From Ruegeria atlantica (lineage in GTDB: Bacteria > Pseudomonadota > Alphaproteobacteria > Rhodobacterales > Rhodobacteraceae), in contig NZ_WQCF01000003.1 in assembly GCF_013032455.1 (NCBI RefSeq), forward strand, positions 186,001-250,000: 64,000 nt of DNA, given 5' to 3'. A program made the position numbers and the translations under genes. The notes under the pieces were generated by a model. It was not told where the DNA came from. It did no database searches and was given only the letters and a program-made list of their open reading frames with translations. Shown here one piece after another: positions 31,196 through 40,903 of the stretch; the stretch's first letter is position 1; every line of letters starts with the position of its first letter.

Positions 31196-32338
31196 TTGGA
31201 AAGAGCGGGTTTTGCCTCGGACCCAGGCCGCGCAAGAGGGCGGCTTGTGCCAGAAGAGGAAAGCAGTTTTCGGTCATGTTTTCAGCGTGACCGGGATAGG
31301 ATTATTCACGCCAGCGCGTTTCGGCGGCTGAAACACAAAACTCAGGTATTCGTAGAGCACGAAGGCGACAGTTATCGCACGCGTTTGACCCATTCGATAG
31401 AAGTTGCGCAGGTGGCGCGGACGATCGCCGGTGCTTTGGGTTTGAACCCGGAACTAACCGAGGCCGTGGCGCTCGCGCATGATCTTGGGCACACACCGTT
31501 TGGTCACACCGGAGAAGATGCCTTGCACGCCTTGATGGAGCCATATGGCGGTTTTGACCACAACGCACAGGCTATTCGGATCGTCACCAAGCTGGAGCGT
31601 CATTATGCGGATTTCGACGGCTGTAACCTGACTTGGGAGTGTCTAGAGGGGATCGCCAAGCATAATGGGCCGGTAGATGGGGAATTGCCCTGGGCTCTGG
31701 CCGAGTGCAACGAAGGTTTTGATCTGGAATTGCACACCCATGCCAGCGCCGAGGCGCAGGTTGCCGCGCTCTCCGATGACATCGCCTACAACAACCATGA
31801 CCTGCTGGACGGGCTGCGGGCCGATCTGTTCACCGATGATGACATTCAGCAATTGCCTATTGTTGGCGACTGCTATGCGGAAGTTGACCGCAAGTATCCC
31901 GGTCTGGATCCGTATCGCCGCCGGCATGAAGCGTTGCGGAGGGTTTTTGGTGTCATGGTTTCGGATGTGATTGACACTTCGCGTGATCTCATGGCGCAGT
32001 CAGGGGCACAGACGGTCGAGGATATCCGGCATTTGGGCTATCCAGTGATACAGTTTTCAACTGGCCTCTGGGCGCAGCTAAAGGAAATCCGCGCCTTCCT
32101 GTTTTCGAGAATGTACCGCGCGCCCAGCGTGATGGAGGTGCGGGCCGAGGTCAGCGCGGTGGTGCAGGAGCTGTTTCCGATCTACCTAAACGACCCAAGG
32201 CAGATGCCTGCGCGCTGGCATGGGGATATCGAGGCGGCGCAAGATGAAACCGCGCTGGCGCGGATCGTGTCGGATTACATTGCCGGTATGACGGATCGCT
32301 TTGCCTTGCAGGATCACGCGCGGTTAACTGGTCGGTAG
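31196..32338 (+). CDS. dgt: dGTP triphosphohydrolase-like protein (HD domain)
   Basis: A 380-residue dNTP triphosphohydrolase that cleaves dNTPs to nucleoside and tripolyphosphate. Metal ligands of the HD domain are visible: His in RTRLTHSIEVAQVARTIA, His-Asp in ALAHDLGHTPFGHTGEDAL and Asp in ALSDDIAYNNHDLLDGL. I chose TTG 31196 because AAGGA lies eight bases upstream and the encoded start (ERAGFASDPGRARGRL) matches where homologues begin. Starts further upstream (31097 or 31118) would overlap the divergent erpA gene. Confidence 0.9.
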   Translation: MERAGFASDPGRARGRLVPEEESSFRSCFQRDRDRIIHASAFRRLKHKTQVFVEHEGDSYRTRLTHSIEVAQVARTIAGALGLNPELTEAVALAHDLGHTPFGHTGEDALHALMEPYGGFDHNAQAIRIVTKLERHYADFDGCNLTWECLEGIAKHNGPVDGELPWALAECNEGFDLELHTHASAEAQVAALSDDIAYNNHDLLDGLRADLFTDDDIQQLPIVGDCYAEVDRKYPGLDPYRRRHEALRRVFGVMVSDVIDTSRDLMAQSGAQTVEDIRHLGYPVIQFSTGLWAQLKEIRAFLFSRMYRAPSVMEVRAEVSAVVQELFPIYLNDPRQMPARWHGDIEAAQDETALARIVSDYIAGMTDRFALQDHARLTGR

Positions 32339-32890
32339 TTATTCGATCTCAATGTAGGCCAGAGCCCAGACTTGCTGACCCGCCTGTTTCTGCGCCAGAT
32401 CGGCATCGTCAGTCGGAGGGAAAACAATCATTGTCGGACCATAACCTCCGATACCCATCGGAGTATCGTCCGCATGTGTCGCCACGATGGGTTGATGCGC
32501 TTTGATGCTGTCCCATGGAATTTCCGACTGATAGCCATCCATTGCCATGGGCCTTGCGGTTTTCCCTTCGGCTCCGGCCATGATCATCACATCGGACAGG
32601 AGCGGGCCGGAAAAGGCAATGTCGCGCTTATTGCCCTCGGGGCCGTAGGTGATGGTGATTTCCACCTGCTCGAGGCCGTCCAGTATTGATGCGTCAAAAC
32701 CGGCGGCTCCGTCGTGTTGCACGTCGAGGTGGCCCAACAAGCCGCCATCATTTTCGTCGCGCGCGGGCAGGTTGGTTTCCGTAACTGCTCCGCCCAGCGT
32801 CAACAGAACATGACCTTGCGGCGCAGGCATCTCGGCCCAGACCGGCATCGAGGTGGTCAGGACAAAGGCAAGAGGCAGAGCTAGGCGCAT
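32339..32890 (-). CDS. Exported molybdopterin-oxidoreductase-like protein
   Basis: A 183-residue secreted protein with a signal peptide (ALPLAFVLTTSMPVWA). The mature part has segments seen in the oxidoreductase molybdopterin-binding (sulfite oxidase-like) fold: VEITITYGPEGNKRDIAFSG, LLSDVMIMAGAEG and PTMIVFPPTDDAD. It is much shorter than real enzymes of this family and the cofactor Cys is not visible, so it may bind no Mo cofactor. Function is unknown. ATG 32890 has GGAG seven bases upstream. It is convergent with dgt. Confidence 0.65.
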   Translation of the reverse strand: MRLALPLAFVLTTSMPVWAEMPAPQGHVLLTLGGAVTETNLPARDENDGGLLGHLDVQHDGAAGFDASILDGLEQVEITITYGPEGNKRDIAFSGPLLSDVMIMAGAEGKTARPMAMDGYQSEIPWDSIKAHQPIVATHADDTPMGIGGYGPTMIVFPPTDDADLAQKQAGQQVWALAYIEIE

Positions 32891-33022
32891 GAACGATCTC
32901 CGGGTTGGCAACTTTTTGTGACCTTAGCCTCGTTTACAGCTAATCCAAGCGGAAACTGATCGCTTCCATTGACCTTGCCGCTTTGCGTGGTAAACCGCCG
33001 AGCAAGCAAAAGGACATCCGAA

Positions 33023-34768
33023 ATGAACCTGTTTTCCGAGATCCGCGGCCTCGTACTGGACGCGCTGGCACAGATGCAGTCCGAAGGCGCGCTGCCCGAG
33101 GGGCTGAGCTTTGACAACGTGGCGGTCGAACCGCCGCGCGACGCCGCGCATGGCGACATGGCGACAAACGCGGCGATGGTGCTGGCGAAACCGGCCAAGA
33201 TGAAGCCGCGCGACATTGCCGATGTGCTGGCCGGAAAACTGGCCGCCGATGACAGGATCACCAGTGCCGAGGTGGCCGGGCCGGGCTTTTTGAACCTGCG
33301 TCTTGCGCCGTCGGTCTGGCAGGGCGTGCTGGCAGCGGTGCTGGAGAAGGGCACCGAATATGGCCGCTCGACCATGGGGCAAGGGCAGAAGGTTAACGTC
33401 GAATACGTATCCGCCAACCCGACCGGTCCGCTGCATGTGGGCCATACGCGCGGCGCTGTGTTTGGCGATGCTCTGGCGAGCCTGCTGGCCTATTCCGGCC
33501 ATGACGTAACACGCGAATACTATATCAACGATGGCGGCGCGCAGGTGGATGTATTGGCGCGCTCGGCCTATGAACGCTATCGCGAGGCCAATGGTCTGAG
33601 CCCCGAAATTGCCGAGGGGCTGTATCCGGGCGATTACCTGATCCCGATCGGGGAGGCGCTGAAAGAGAAATATGGCGACAGCCTGATCGACAAGCCGGAA
33701 AGCGAGTGGCTTGCGGATCTGCGCAACTTTGCCACTGATGCAATGATGGACCTGATCCGCGCCGACCTGAAGGCGCTGGGTGTTGAGATGGATGTGTTTT
33801 TCTCGGAAAAATCGCTTTATGGCACGGGCCGGATCGAGGCTGCGCTGGAGTCGCTGACCGAGAAAGGCCTCATCTACGAAGGCGTTCTGGAGCCGCCCAA
33901 AGGCAAAAAGCCCGAGGATTGGGAACCGCGCGAGCAGACCCTGTTCAAATCGACCGAGCACGGCGATGACGTCGACCGCCCGGTTAAGAAATCGGACGGC
34001 AGCTGGACCTATTTCGCCCCCGATATCGCCTATCACTATGACAAGGTGACCCGAGGGTTTGATGCTCTGATCGACGTTTTTGGCGCGGACCATGGCGGCT
34101 ATGTCAAACGGATGAAGGCGGCTGTCTCGGCCCTGTCTGATGGCAAGGTGCCGCTGGACATCAAGCTGACCCAGCTGGTGAAGCTGTGGAAGAATGGCGA
34201 GCCGTTCAAGATGTCCAAGCGGGCAGGGAACTTTGTTACCCTGCGTGACGTGGTGGATCAGGTTGGCCCTGACGTGACCCGTTTCGTGATGCTGACCCGC
34301 AAGAACGACGCACCGCTGGATTTCGATTTCGACAAGGTGCTTGAGCAAAGCCGCGAGAACCCCGTGTTCTACGTTCAATACGCCCATGCCCGCGTCATGA
34401 GCGTGCTGCGCCGCGCTGCCGAAGCCGGGATTGCCGCCGATGATGCGACCCTCGCCAGTGCTGACCTCAGCAAGAACGATCACGCCTCTGAGCTGACCGT
34501 GGCCAAGAAGCTGGCCGAATGGCCGCGTTTGGTTGAGATTGCTGCCCGCACCAACGAGCCGCACCGGGTTGCCTTCTACCTGTATGAGCTTGCGGGCGAC
34601 TTCCACGCATTGTGGAACAAGGGCAACGATGAAACGCAATTGCGTTTCATTCAGGATGGCGATGTTGTCACAAGCCAGTCAAAAATCGCATTGGCCCGGG
34701 CTGTTTCTGTTGTGATTTCAGCGGGCTTGGGTATTCTTGGCGTTACTCCAGCGCAGGAGATGCGGTAA
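33023..34768 (+). CDS. argS: Arginyl-tRNA synthetase
   Basis: A 581-residue class I synthetase. The N-terminal Add-1 domain comes first, then the HIGH motif ([20 protein letters not shown]), the active-site segment [20 protein letters not shown] and the KMSKS-like [20 protein letters not shown]. The anticodon-binding DALR domain closes the protein ([40 protein letters not shown]). ATG 33023 follows AAAAGGA. It heads the conserved cluster argS - SPOR protein - nagZ - scpA - scpB. Confidence 0.97.
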   Translation: MNLFSEIRGLVLDALAQMQSEGALPEGLSFDNVAVEPPRDAAHGDMATNAAMVLAKPAKMKPRDIADVLAGKLAADDRITSAEVAGPGFLNLRLAPSVWQGVLAAVLEKGTEYGRSTMGQGQKVNVEYVSANPTGPLHVGHTRGAVFGDALASLLAYSGHDVTREYYINDGGAQVDVLARSAYERYREANGLSPEIAEGLYPGDYLIPIGEALKEKYGDSLIDKPESEWLADLRNFATDAMMDLIRADLKALGVEMDVFFSEKSLYGTGRIEAALESLTEKGLIYEGVLEPPKGKKPEDWEPREQTLFKSTEHGDDVDRPVKKSDGSWTYFAPDIAYHYDKVTRGFDALIDVFGADHGGYVKRMKAAVSALSDGKVPLDIKLTQLVKLWKNGEPFKMSKRAGNFVTLRDVVDQVGPDVTRFVMLTRKNDAPLDFDFDKVLEQSRENPVFYVQYAHARVMSVLRRAAEAGIAADDATLASADLSKNDHASELTVAKKLAEWPRLVEIAARTNEPHRVAFYLYELAGDFHALWNKGNDETQLRFIQDGDVVTSQSKIALARAVSVVISAGLGILGVTPAQEMR

Positions 34769-34856
34769 CAAATACCGCCCGACGCGCCGGTACGAGGTAG
34801 GCAAGAAATGACCCGCGCGCCTTATTTTCAGGCGTGATTCGGGCGGTGAGGCGGAC

Positions 34857-35921
34857 ATGGCACGTTACGATTACTCGGGGCAAATCAGCCCCGAGCAGAT
34901 GCATTACACGAATCAACCGCATCCGCAGGATGCGTATGATTATTCCGACGACATGCACGAGTATGAAGAGGCACCGCGCGCAGCGGGGCTGGGTCGTATC
35001 GTAAACGCGCTGGGCGCGGTTGCGTCCCTTGCTTTGGTCGCCGGGATTGGTGTCTGGGGCTATAAGTTGGTGATGCGTGATGTCAGCGGCGTACCGGTTG
35101 TGCGCGCCATCGAAGGGCCAATGCGCATCCAGCCAGAAAACCCCGGTGGAACACCTGCGGACCATCAGGGTCTTGCTGTAAATGCGGTGGCTGCGGTTGG
35201 AACTGCTGCGCCCCCGGCAGATCGCCTGATCCTAGCACCGCGCCCTGTTTCTCTGACGGATGAGGATACGCCAGTTGATGCACTAAAGCCCACTCCGGCC
35301 GTGCATGTGGTTCAGGAAGAGATTTCCGATCAGGAAGCCGCCCAACTGCGCCAGAACACGGTTGATGCTCTGGTCGCTGAATTGGCGGGCGAGGATGCCA
35401 AAGCCGAAGAACCTGCGGAAGAAGGCGTGCAACTGGCCGCTTTGGCTTTGCCCGAAGACGAACCTGCTATTGATCCTGCTGATTTGGCCGCGCAATTGCC
35501 CGATCCGGAACTGGCCGCGCTGCCGGGTGTCCGTCGATCCTTGCGACCGATCACGCGCCCGGCGCGTTCAACATCCAGCGGTATTTCCCCCAACAGCAGC
35601 ACTGAAGATGCAATCAACGCTGCAGTAAAAGCGGCCGTTGGTCTGGACATAGACCCCAACACCCTGTCCAAGGGTACGCGCATGGCGCAATTGGGGGCTT
35701 ATGAAAGCTCGGACATAGCGCGCGCTGAATGGGATCGTTTGAATGGCCGGTTCTCTGAGTATATGGATGGAAAGCAACGGGTTATAGAAAAAACTTCACG
35801 TGGGGGGCGGACTTTTTATCGCCTGCGTGTGCTTGGCTTCGATGACCTGAGCGATTCACGCCAGTTCTGTGCTGCGCTTGAGGGGCAAGGCGCCGATTGT
35901 ATCCCGGTGGCCGCCAGGTGA
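34857..35921 (+). CDS. SPOR-domain membrane protein
   Basis: A 354-residue envelope protein. An N-terminal Tyr/Asp-rich cytoplasmic part (residues 1-45) is followed by one membrane helix (ALGAVASLALVAGIGVWGYK), a long Ala/Glu/Pro-rich periplasmic linker and a C-terminal SPOR domain (about 275-350; MAQLGAYESSDIARAEWDRL; TFYRLRVLGFDDLSDSRQFC). SPOR domains bind denuded septal peptidoglycan, so a division-site role is likely. It lies between argS and nagZ, overlapping nagZ by 4 bp, and is therefore tied to a cell-wall recycling gene. Confidence 0.88.
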   Translation: MARYDYSGQISPEQMHYTNQPHPQDAYDYSDDMHEYEEAPRAAGLGRIVNALGAVASLALVAGIGVWGYKLVMRDVSGVPVVRAIEGPMRIQPENPGGTPADHQGLAVNAVAAVGTAAPPADRLILAPRPVSLTDEDTPVDALKPTPAVHVVQEEISDQEAAQLRQNTVDALVAELAGEDAKAEEPAEEGVQLAALALPEDEPAIDPADLAAQLPDPELAALPGVRRSLRPITRPARSTSSGISPNSSTEDAINAAVKAAVGLDIDPNTLSKGTRMAQLGAYESSDIARAEWDRLNGRFSEYMDGKQRVIEKTSRGGRTFYRLRVLGFDDLSDSRQFCAALEGQGADCIPVAAR

Positions 35922-36925
35922 GCTTTGGCGCGGCGATCACCGACGCCGAAGGCCTGCGCCTGACGGATGAGGAAAAGAGCCTGTTCAGCGATATGAACCC
36001 GTTTGGGTTCATTTTGTTTGCCCGCAACATCGATACCGCCGACCAGGTCCGTGCTTTGTGTGATGACTTCCGCGAGGCCGTGGGCCGCAATTGCCCGATC
36101 ACCATTGACCAAGAGGGTGGTCGGGTACAGCGCCTGCGCGCGCCTTTGGCGCGGGAATGGATGCCGCCCCTGGATCATACCGAAAGGGCTGGGGATCAGG
36201 CAGAGCGCGCGATGTATCTGCGGTACCGTCTGATAGCGAATGAGCTGTTCGAGCTGGGCATCGACAGCAACTGCGCCCCGATGGTCGATCTGGCGCGCGA
36301 GGATACTCATAAGTTTCTGAAGAACCGCTGCTATGGTTCTGACCCCAAAACGGTTTCCGGGCTGGGGCGCGCGGTGACCAAAGGGCATTTGGATGGCGGA
36401 GTTCTTCCTGTCATAAAGCACATGCCGGGGCATGGTTTGTCGACGCTGGACAGCCACCACGACCTGCCGCATGTGGACTTGCCGCTGGATGCGCTGGAAC
36501 AAGCAGATTTCGCACCCTTTCGCGCATTGAATGACCTGCCAATGGGGATGACGGCGCATCTGGTTTATGACCAGATCGACCCTCAACCGGCGACAATCTC
36601 GTCAACGATGATCGGCCTGATCCGCGAGAAGATCGGCTTTAAGGGTCTGATTATGACCGACGACATCTCGATGAAGGCGCTGAGTGGCGCGCCCGAAGAA
36701 ATCGCCCGTCAGGCGCTGACCGCCGGATGCGATGTGGTTCTGCATTGCAATGGCTCGTTTGAAGCCCGCGCCAAAGTATTGGAGGCTGCCGGTGAAATGA
36801 CTGATCCGGCACAAAAACGCGCAGAAAAAGCGTTGGCAATGCGGCAGAAGCCTGTGGAACTTGACATCCAAGCCGCCGAGGCGGAACTATCTGCCCTAAT
36901 GGGCGGGCAGGTATATGAACGATAA
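35918..36925 (+). CDS. nagZ: Beta-N-acetylhexosaminidase NagZ
   Basis: A 335-residue family-3 glycosidase that removes GlcNAc from anhydro-muropeptides in the cytoplasm during cell-wall recycling. Family motifs are PITIDQEGGRVQRL, HMPGHGLSTLDSHHDLPHVD (the flexible loop with catalytic Asp-His) and GLIMTDDISMKAL (nucleophile Asp). GTG 35918 is the likely start, overlapping the SPOR gene stop as GTGA. scpA starts within its 3' end (11-bp overlap). anmK at 51 kb acts in the same recycling pathway. Confidence 0.92.
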   Translation: MSFGAAITDAEGLRLTDEEKSLFSDMNPFGFILFARNIDTADQVRALCDDFREAVGRNCPITIDQEGGRVQRLRAPLAREWMPPLDHTERAGDQAERAMYLRYRLIANELFELGIDSNCAPMVDLAREDTHKFLKNRCYGSDPKTVSGLGRAVTKGHLDGGVLPVIKHMPGHGLSTLDSHHDLPHVDLPLDALEQADFAPFRALNDLPMGMTAHLVYDQIDPQPATISSTMIGLIREKIGFKGLIMTDDISMKALSGAPEEIARQALTAGCDVVLHCNGSFEARAKVLEAAGEMTDPAQKRAEKALAMRQKPVELDIQAAEAELSALMGGQVYER

Positions 36926-37709
36926 TCTTTTCAGCGAAGACCCGGTCTCGGTCGCGGATCGGCTGGCCGCCGAGGCGCTGATCGTTGATGTTGACGGCTT
37001 CGAAGGCCCGTTGGACGTGCTGCTGACTCTGTCGCGCACGCAAAAGGTCGACCTGCGCAAAATCTCGGTTCTGGCGCTGGCGCAGCAATATCTGGCGTTT
37101 GTGGAAAAGGCCCGCGCGCTGCGGATCGAACTGGCGGCTGACTATCTGGTGATGGCCGCATGGCTGGCGTTTTTGAAATCCCGACTGCTGCTGCCCCCCG
37201 ATCCGGATGACGAAGGCCCGTCGGGTGAGGAACTGGCCGCGCATCTGGCGTTTCAGTTGGAACGCCTGCAAGCCATGCGCGACTCTGCCGCTCGCTTGAT
37301 GGCGCGGGATCAGCTTGGCCGTGACTTCTTCAAGCGAGGGCAGGCCGAGGATGTCACTCGCATCCGAACCGTAACTTACTCGGCTACCCTGTTGGACTTG
37401 ATGCAGGGCTACGCGCGTATCCGCACCCGTGACGAGTTCCGCCCGTTCGTGATGGACCGGGATTCGGTGTTCACGATGGAACAGGCGCTGGAACGGATGC
37501 GCCCCCTGATCGGCTTTGCGGGCACCTGGACAGATATGGAGACCTATTTGCCTGACGGTTGGGATGCTGACCCGGTCCGCAGGCGTTCGGCCACCGCAGC
37601 GACTTTTGCGGCCTCGCTGGAACTGGTGAAAGAAGGACATATGGAGATGAAGCAGAGCGAGACCTTTGCCCCGATCCATCTGCGCAAGAGGACTGACACA
37701 CGTGACTGA
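36915..37709 (+). CDS. scpA: Segregation and condensation protein A
   Basis: A 264-residue kleisin that with ScpB and SMC condenses and segregates the chromosome. The N-terminal SMC-binding part is typical (VDVDGFEGPLDVLLTLSRTQ; KVDLRKISVLALAQQYLAFV; YLVMAAWLAFLKSRLLLPPD), and the C-terminal winged helix has FAASLELVKEGHMEMKQSET. It overlaps nagZ upstream and scpB downstream, so the genes are translated in a chain. Confidence 0.94.
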   Translation: MNDNLFSEDPVSVADRLAAEALIVDVDGFEGPLDVLLTLSRTQKVDLRKISVLALAQQYLAFVEKARALRIELAADYLVMAAWLAFLKSRLLLPPDPDDEGPSGEELAAHLAFQLERLQAMRDSAARLMARDQLGRDFFKRGQAEDVTRIRTVTYSATLLDLMQGYARIRTRDEFRPFVMDRDSVFTMEQALERMRPLIGFAGTWTDMETYLPDGWDADPVRRRSATAATFAASLELVKEGHMEMKQSETFAPIHLRKRTDTRD

Positions 37710-38358
37710 CGAACCGCAAGACGAAGGCACCGGCACCCTGTTCGAAGCACCGCCCTTCGCGGAGCAGGAACGCATGGTTGAGGCCGTGTTGTTTGCTAGT
37801 GCCGAACCGGTTTCGATTGGTGACCTTGAGGCGCGGATGCCTCATGGCAGCGACGCGGCGCAAGCTGTAGAATTGCTTCAGAAACGCTATGAAGGTCGCG
37901 GCGTACGTGTTGTGCGGGTGGGTGAGGGTTGGGCTATCCGAACCGCGCCTGATCTTGGTTTTTTGATGCAGAAGGAAACGGTCGAGACCCGCAAGCTTAG
38001 CCGCGCCGCGATCGAGACGCTGGCCATCGTGGCTTATCACCAGCCTTGTACCCGCGCCGAGATTGAGGAGATTCGGGGCGTCTCGGTTTCACGAGGGACC
38101 ATTGACCAATTGCTGGAAATGGAATGGATCAGGCTGGGCCGCCGTCGCATGACGCCGGGTCGCCCGGTGACGTTTGTGGTGACGCCGCAATTCCTTGATC
38201 ATTTCGGCCTGGAGAATGCCCGCGACTTGCCGGGGCTCAAGGAACTGCGAGCCGCTGGCCTGTTGGAGAACAGGCCGCCTCCGGGTGCAATTCCGCTGGG
38301 CGAAGGGCGCGAGGATGAGGAAGAGGAAGATCAGACCGAACTGTTCGAGGAAGAGTGA
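37702..38358 (+). CDS. scpB: Segregation and condensation protein B
   Basis: A 218-residue partner of ScpA built from two winged helices: RMVEAVLFASAEPVSIGDLE and LSRAAIETLAIVAYHQPCTR. The C-terminal extension is acidic (EDEEEEDQTELFEEE). GTG 37702 overlaps the end of scpA by eight bases. Some family members begin further on; no better start is visible. Confidence 0.93.
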   Translation: MTDEPQDEGTGTLFEAPPFAEQERMVEAVLFASAEPVSIGDLEARMPHGSDAAQAVELLQKRYEGRGVRVVRVGEGWAIRTAPDLGFLMQKETVETRKLSRAAIETLAIVAYHQPCTRAEIEEIRGVSVSRGTIDQLLEMEWIRLGRRRMTPGRPVTFVVTPQFLDHFGLENARDLPGLKELRAAGLLENRPPPGAIPLGEGREDEEEEDQTELFEEE

Positions 38359-38423
38359 TCGAGCAGCCCTTTTTGCTGTCACTGGGTTCCCCTATGTTGA
38401 GGCTGAGGAAACGGAGTCGAGCA

Positions 38424-38636
38424 ATGAACGCCAATCGGATTATCGACATGATCGTGCGTCAGGTCATGCGCCGCCTTGTCAATAAGGGGGTGGACAAGGG
38501 GTTTGACATGGCCAGCCGGATGGGCGGTCAACCTGACGAACCCAACCGTGCGAAGAGTAACGGGCCGCGCCCTTCGCAGCACCTGAAACAGGCGCAACGG
38601 ATCACCCGGCAGATGCGGCGATTTACAAAGTTCTGA
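38424..38636 (+). CDS. Small basic protein after scpB
   Basis: A 70-residue protein, MNANRIIDMIVRQVMRRLVN at the start and HLKQAQRITRQMRRFTKF at the end. It is strongly basic, lacks a signal or a clear membrane helix, and could bind nucleic acid or a membrane surface. I do not recognise a family. GGAG lies before ATG 38424. It may be the last gene of the argS-scpB transcript and abuts the convergent dcd gene without a gap. Confidence 0.6.
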   Translation: MNANRIIDMIVRQVMRRLVNKGVDKGFDMASRMGGQPDEPNRAKSNGPRPSQHLKQAQRITRQMRRFTKF

Positions 38637-39716
38637 TCAGCTAACCGCTTTGAAGTGTTTGGACAGCTTCAGCCCCTGTCCCTGATAGTTTGACGCAATG
38701 CCCGCACCGTAAAGCTGCGTGGGCATCTCGGCCATCTTTTCATAGACCAACCGACCGACGACCTGACCGTGCTCTAACACGAATGGGGCCTCATGGCAGC
38801 GCACCTCCAGCACGCCGCGCGAACCGGCGCCTCCGGCGGCAGCGTGGCCAAAGCCGGGATCGAAGAAACCTGCATAATGTACCCGAAACTCACCTACCAT
38901 CGCCAGATAGGGGGCCATTTCGGCCGCATACATCGGCGGGATGTGCACGGCCTCGCGGCTGACCAAAATGTAGAACGCGCCGGGGTCCAGAATGATGCGG
39001 CCGTCCTTGGTGCGCACCTCTTCCCAGTATTCTTGGGGCTCGTATTCTCCGATACGGTCCAAGTCGATCACGCCGGTGTGCGGTTTAGCGCGATAACCGA
39101 CGAGATCGGTATCGGGCAGTTGCAGGTCGACTGAGAAACCCAAGCCGTCTTGTATAACAGCTGGCCCATCAACCAAAGGTGAATCGTTGTGCAGCGCGGT
39201 CAGTTCTGCATCGCTGAGAACCGCCTGACCCTCACGGAATCGAATCTGGTTCAGCCGCATTCCGGGTCGCACCAGAACCGAGAAGGAGCGGGGGCAAATT
39301 TCGGCGTAGATAGGTCCGGTATAGCCTGCCGGCACTCGGTCGAACTCGGTACCACCATCGGTAATGGTGCGGGTCAGAAGGTCCAGCCGCCCGGTCGAGC
39401 TTTTGGCGTTGGCCACCGCAGTTACACTATCGGGCAGGGCCAGCGATTCCATCAGCGGCACCAGATAGACGCAACCTTTTTCAAGCACGGCGCCGTCCGA
39501 GATATCGATGCGGTGCATTTCGAATTCGCTCAACCGATCTGCAACCGATCGCCCTTCGCCTGCCAGAAACGATGCGCGGACGCGGTAAGCCACTGTTCCC
39601 AGACGTAAATCAAGGCTGGCGGGCTGAACCTGAGCCGAGATGACCTCGGGGTTGGCGGTGATCTCACCGCGTTCAATCATCGCTTCGATCTGTTGGTTTG
39701 GGCATACACCTGTCAT
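38637..39716 (-). CDS. dcd: dCTP deaminase, long two-domain form
   Basis: A 359-residue protein of the long alphaproteobacterial type (N-terminal DCD_N domain plus a second dUTPase-like domain), converting dCTP to dUTP for dTMP synthesis. Typical segments are VQPASLDLRLGTVAYRVRAS, AVANAKSSTGRLDLLTRTIT and CPRSFSVLVRPGMRLNQIRF in the first half, and AGFFDPGFGH and GQVVGRLVYEKMAEMPTQLY in the second. ATG 39716 follows a GGGGGGA ribosome site. It is about twice the length of E. coli Dcd, as expected for this subgroup. Confidence 0.9.
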   Translation of the reverse strand: MTGVCPNQQIEAMIERGEITANPEVISAQVQPASLDLRLGTVAYRVRASFLAGEGRSVADRLSEFEMHRIDISDGAVLEKGCVYLVPLMESLALPDSVTAVANAKSSTGRLDLLTRTITDGGTEFDRVPAGYTGPIYAEICPRSFSVLVRPGMRLNQIRFREGQAVLSDAELTALHNDSPLVDGPAVIQDGLGFSVDLQLPDTDLVGYRAKPHTGVIDLDRIGEYEPQEYWEEVRTKDGRIILDPGAFYILVSREAVHIPPMYAAEMAPYLAMVGEFRVHYAGFFDPGFGHAAAGGAGSRGVLEVRCHEAPFVLEHGQVVGRLVYEKMAEMPTQLYGAGIASNYQGQGLKLSKHFKAVS

Positions 39717-39777
39717 TCCGATCCCCCCTGATGCCAGAGCGGGATCTGGCCTGTCTGCCATAAACGTCGGTGTGATT

Positions 39778-39854
39778 TGGTCGGGCTAGCAGGACTCGAA
39801 CCTGCGACCTTCCGTCCCCCAGACGGACGCGCTACCAGGCTGCGCCATAGCCCG
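39778..39854 (-). tRNA. tRNA-Pro (anticodon GGG)
   Basis: A 77-base cloverleaf including an encoded CCA: acceptor arms CGGGCTA and TAGCCCG with discriminator A, D-arm GCGCAGCCTGGTAGCGC, anticodon stem TCCGT/ACGGA with loop CTGGGGG (anticodon GGG), and T-arm with GGTTCGAATCC. Upstream lies merR, downstream dcd. Confidence 0.97.
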
Positions 39855-39915
39855 ACGTTGAGGTGTTCATAAAGACTTTCCCGGCAGGGGCAAGAGGAAA
39901 TCATCGCCTTTTTTC

Positions 39916-40539
39916 TTATCCCGCCGTTCGGTTTTCAATGCGGTTCAAGACGGCACGCAGGTCTTTTGCAACCGGCGCGATCTGTTTCAACAACTGATCG
40001 TCGAAATCCGTTCGTTGCCAGGCCCGCGTTGCGATCCCACCCATCAGAGGTGCCTCATTCGCAAATTCTGGTTCAGCCTTCTCAGCGGGCTCTTCCGGCT
40101 TTGGATCAGGCGTTTGCGACGATGCGGCAGGAGACTTTGGCGCGGATTGTGAGGCTGTAGTTTCACCAAGGTCCAGTTTGATCTGTTCGGTTGCTGGTGC
40201 AGGCTTGGATGCAAAAGGAACAACCACATTGTCCTGTGTCCGGGCGATCGGTTCAGCCGATTCTTCCAGCCCCTGAGACAGCGAGGCGACGTGGTTCACA
40301 CCCTGTTCGCGCAGGATGCGCTGAACGCCTTTAATAGTGATTCCGTCCTCGTGCAGCAATTTCTTGATGCCACCCAGTAAACGCATGTCATTGGGCCGGT
40401 AATAGCGCCGGCCCCCCGCACGTTTTACTGGTTTGACCTGATTGAAGCGGCTTTCCCAAAAGCGCAAAACATGAGCCTGGACGCCGAGCCAGTCCGCAAC
40501 TTCACTGATCGTGCGAAAGGCGTCGGGGGACTTGCTCAT
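39916..40539 (-). CDS. MerR-family transcriptional regulator
   Basis: A 207-residue regulator. The MerR winged HTH is at residues 7-75 ([39 protein letters not shown]). The rest is low-complexity, rich in Ala, Pro and Glu ([20 protein letters not shown]), with no cysteine metal site visible, so it is not a metal sensor of the classic type. It follows ihfA by 18 bp and probably shares its transcript, an arrangement common in this family of bacteria. Confidence 0.88.
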   Translation of the reverse strand: MSKSPDAFRTISEVADWLGVQAHVLRFWESRFNQVKPVKRAGGRRYYRPNDMRLLGGIKKLLHEDGITIKGVQRILREQGVNHVASLSQGLEESAEPIARTQDNVVVPFASKPAPATEQIKLDLGETTASQSAPKSPAASSQTPDPKPEEPAEKAEPEFANEAPLMGGIATRAWQRTDFDDQLLKQIAPVAKDLRAVLNRIENRTAG

Positions 40540-40557
40540 GACCGTGCCGTCCCGATC

Positions 40558-40860
40558 TTACTTGCGATTCCCTGCGGCGACGCGATCCTTCATCAGGTGC
40601 GACGGGCGGAAAGTCAGGACGCGGCGAGGCTGAATAGGTACTTCTTCGCCAGTTTTGGGGTTACGACCGATGCGAGCAGTTTTGTCCCGAACGCTGAAGG
40701 TGCCAAAAGACGAGATCTTCACCTGTTCACCACGCACCAAGGCGTCGGACATGTGGTTCAGAACGCTTTCTACCAGCTGTGCACTTTCATTGCGTGACAG
40801 GCCGACCTCGCGGAAGACAGCCTCGCTCAGATCCATTCGGGTCAGTGTTTTATCGCCCAT
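40558..40860 (-). CDS. ihfA: Integration host factor alpha subunit
   Basis: A 100-residue HU/IHF-family DNA-bending protein. The signature is present ([20 protein letters not shown], followed by [18 protein letters not shown]). As alpha subunit it pairs with IhfB. The gene is in the conserved order fabH - ihfA - merR. Its ribosome site (AGGGG) lies inside a long inverted repeat at 40864-40903 that also overlaps a likely promoter. Confidence 0.95.
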   Translation of the reverse strand: MGDKTLTRMDLSEAVFREVGLSRNESAQLVESVLNHMSDALVRGEQVKISSFGTFSVRDKTARIGRNPKTGEEVPIQPRRVLTFRPSHLMKDRVAAGNRK

Positions 40861-40863
40861 ACC

Positions 40864-40903
40864 ATTTCCCCTGTTGATGCCGTAGAATACGGCGAGGGGA
40901 AAT
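40864..40903 (-). promoter_or_regulatory. Two-tier inverted repeat over the ihfA promoter and ribosome site
   Basis: ATTTCCCC (40864-40871) pairs with GGGGAAAT (40896-40903), and inside it GCCGTA-GAA-TACGGC (40879-40893) is a second perfect stem. On the minus strand the near arm carries the ihfA Shine-Dalgarno (AGGGG). A promoter, TTGACA (40913-40908) with 18 bp to TATTCT (40889-40884), overlaps the same repeat. A read-through transcript from fabH could hide the ribosome site; one started near 40877 could not form the outer stem. Confidence 0.55.

Noticed and set aside
32924-34639. A 571-codon open frame on the minus strand
   Set aside because: It is the complement of argS, which has all class I synthetase motifs; high GC keeps the opposite frame open.
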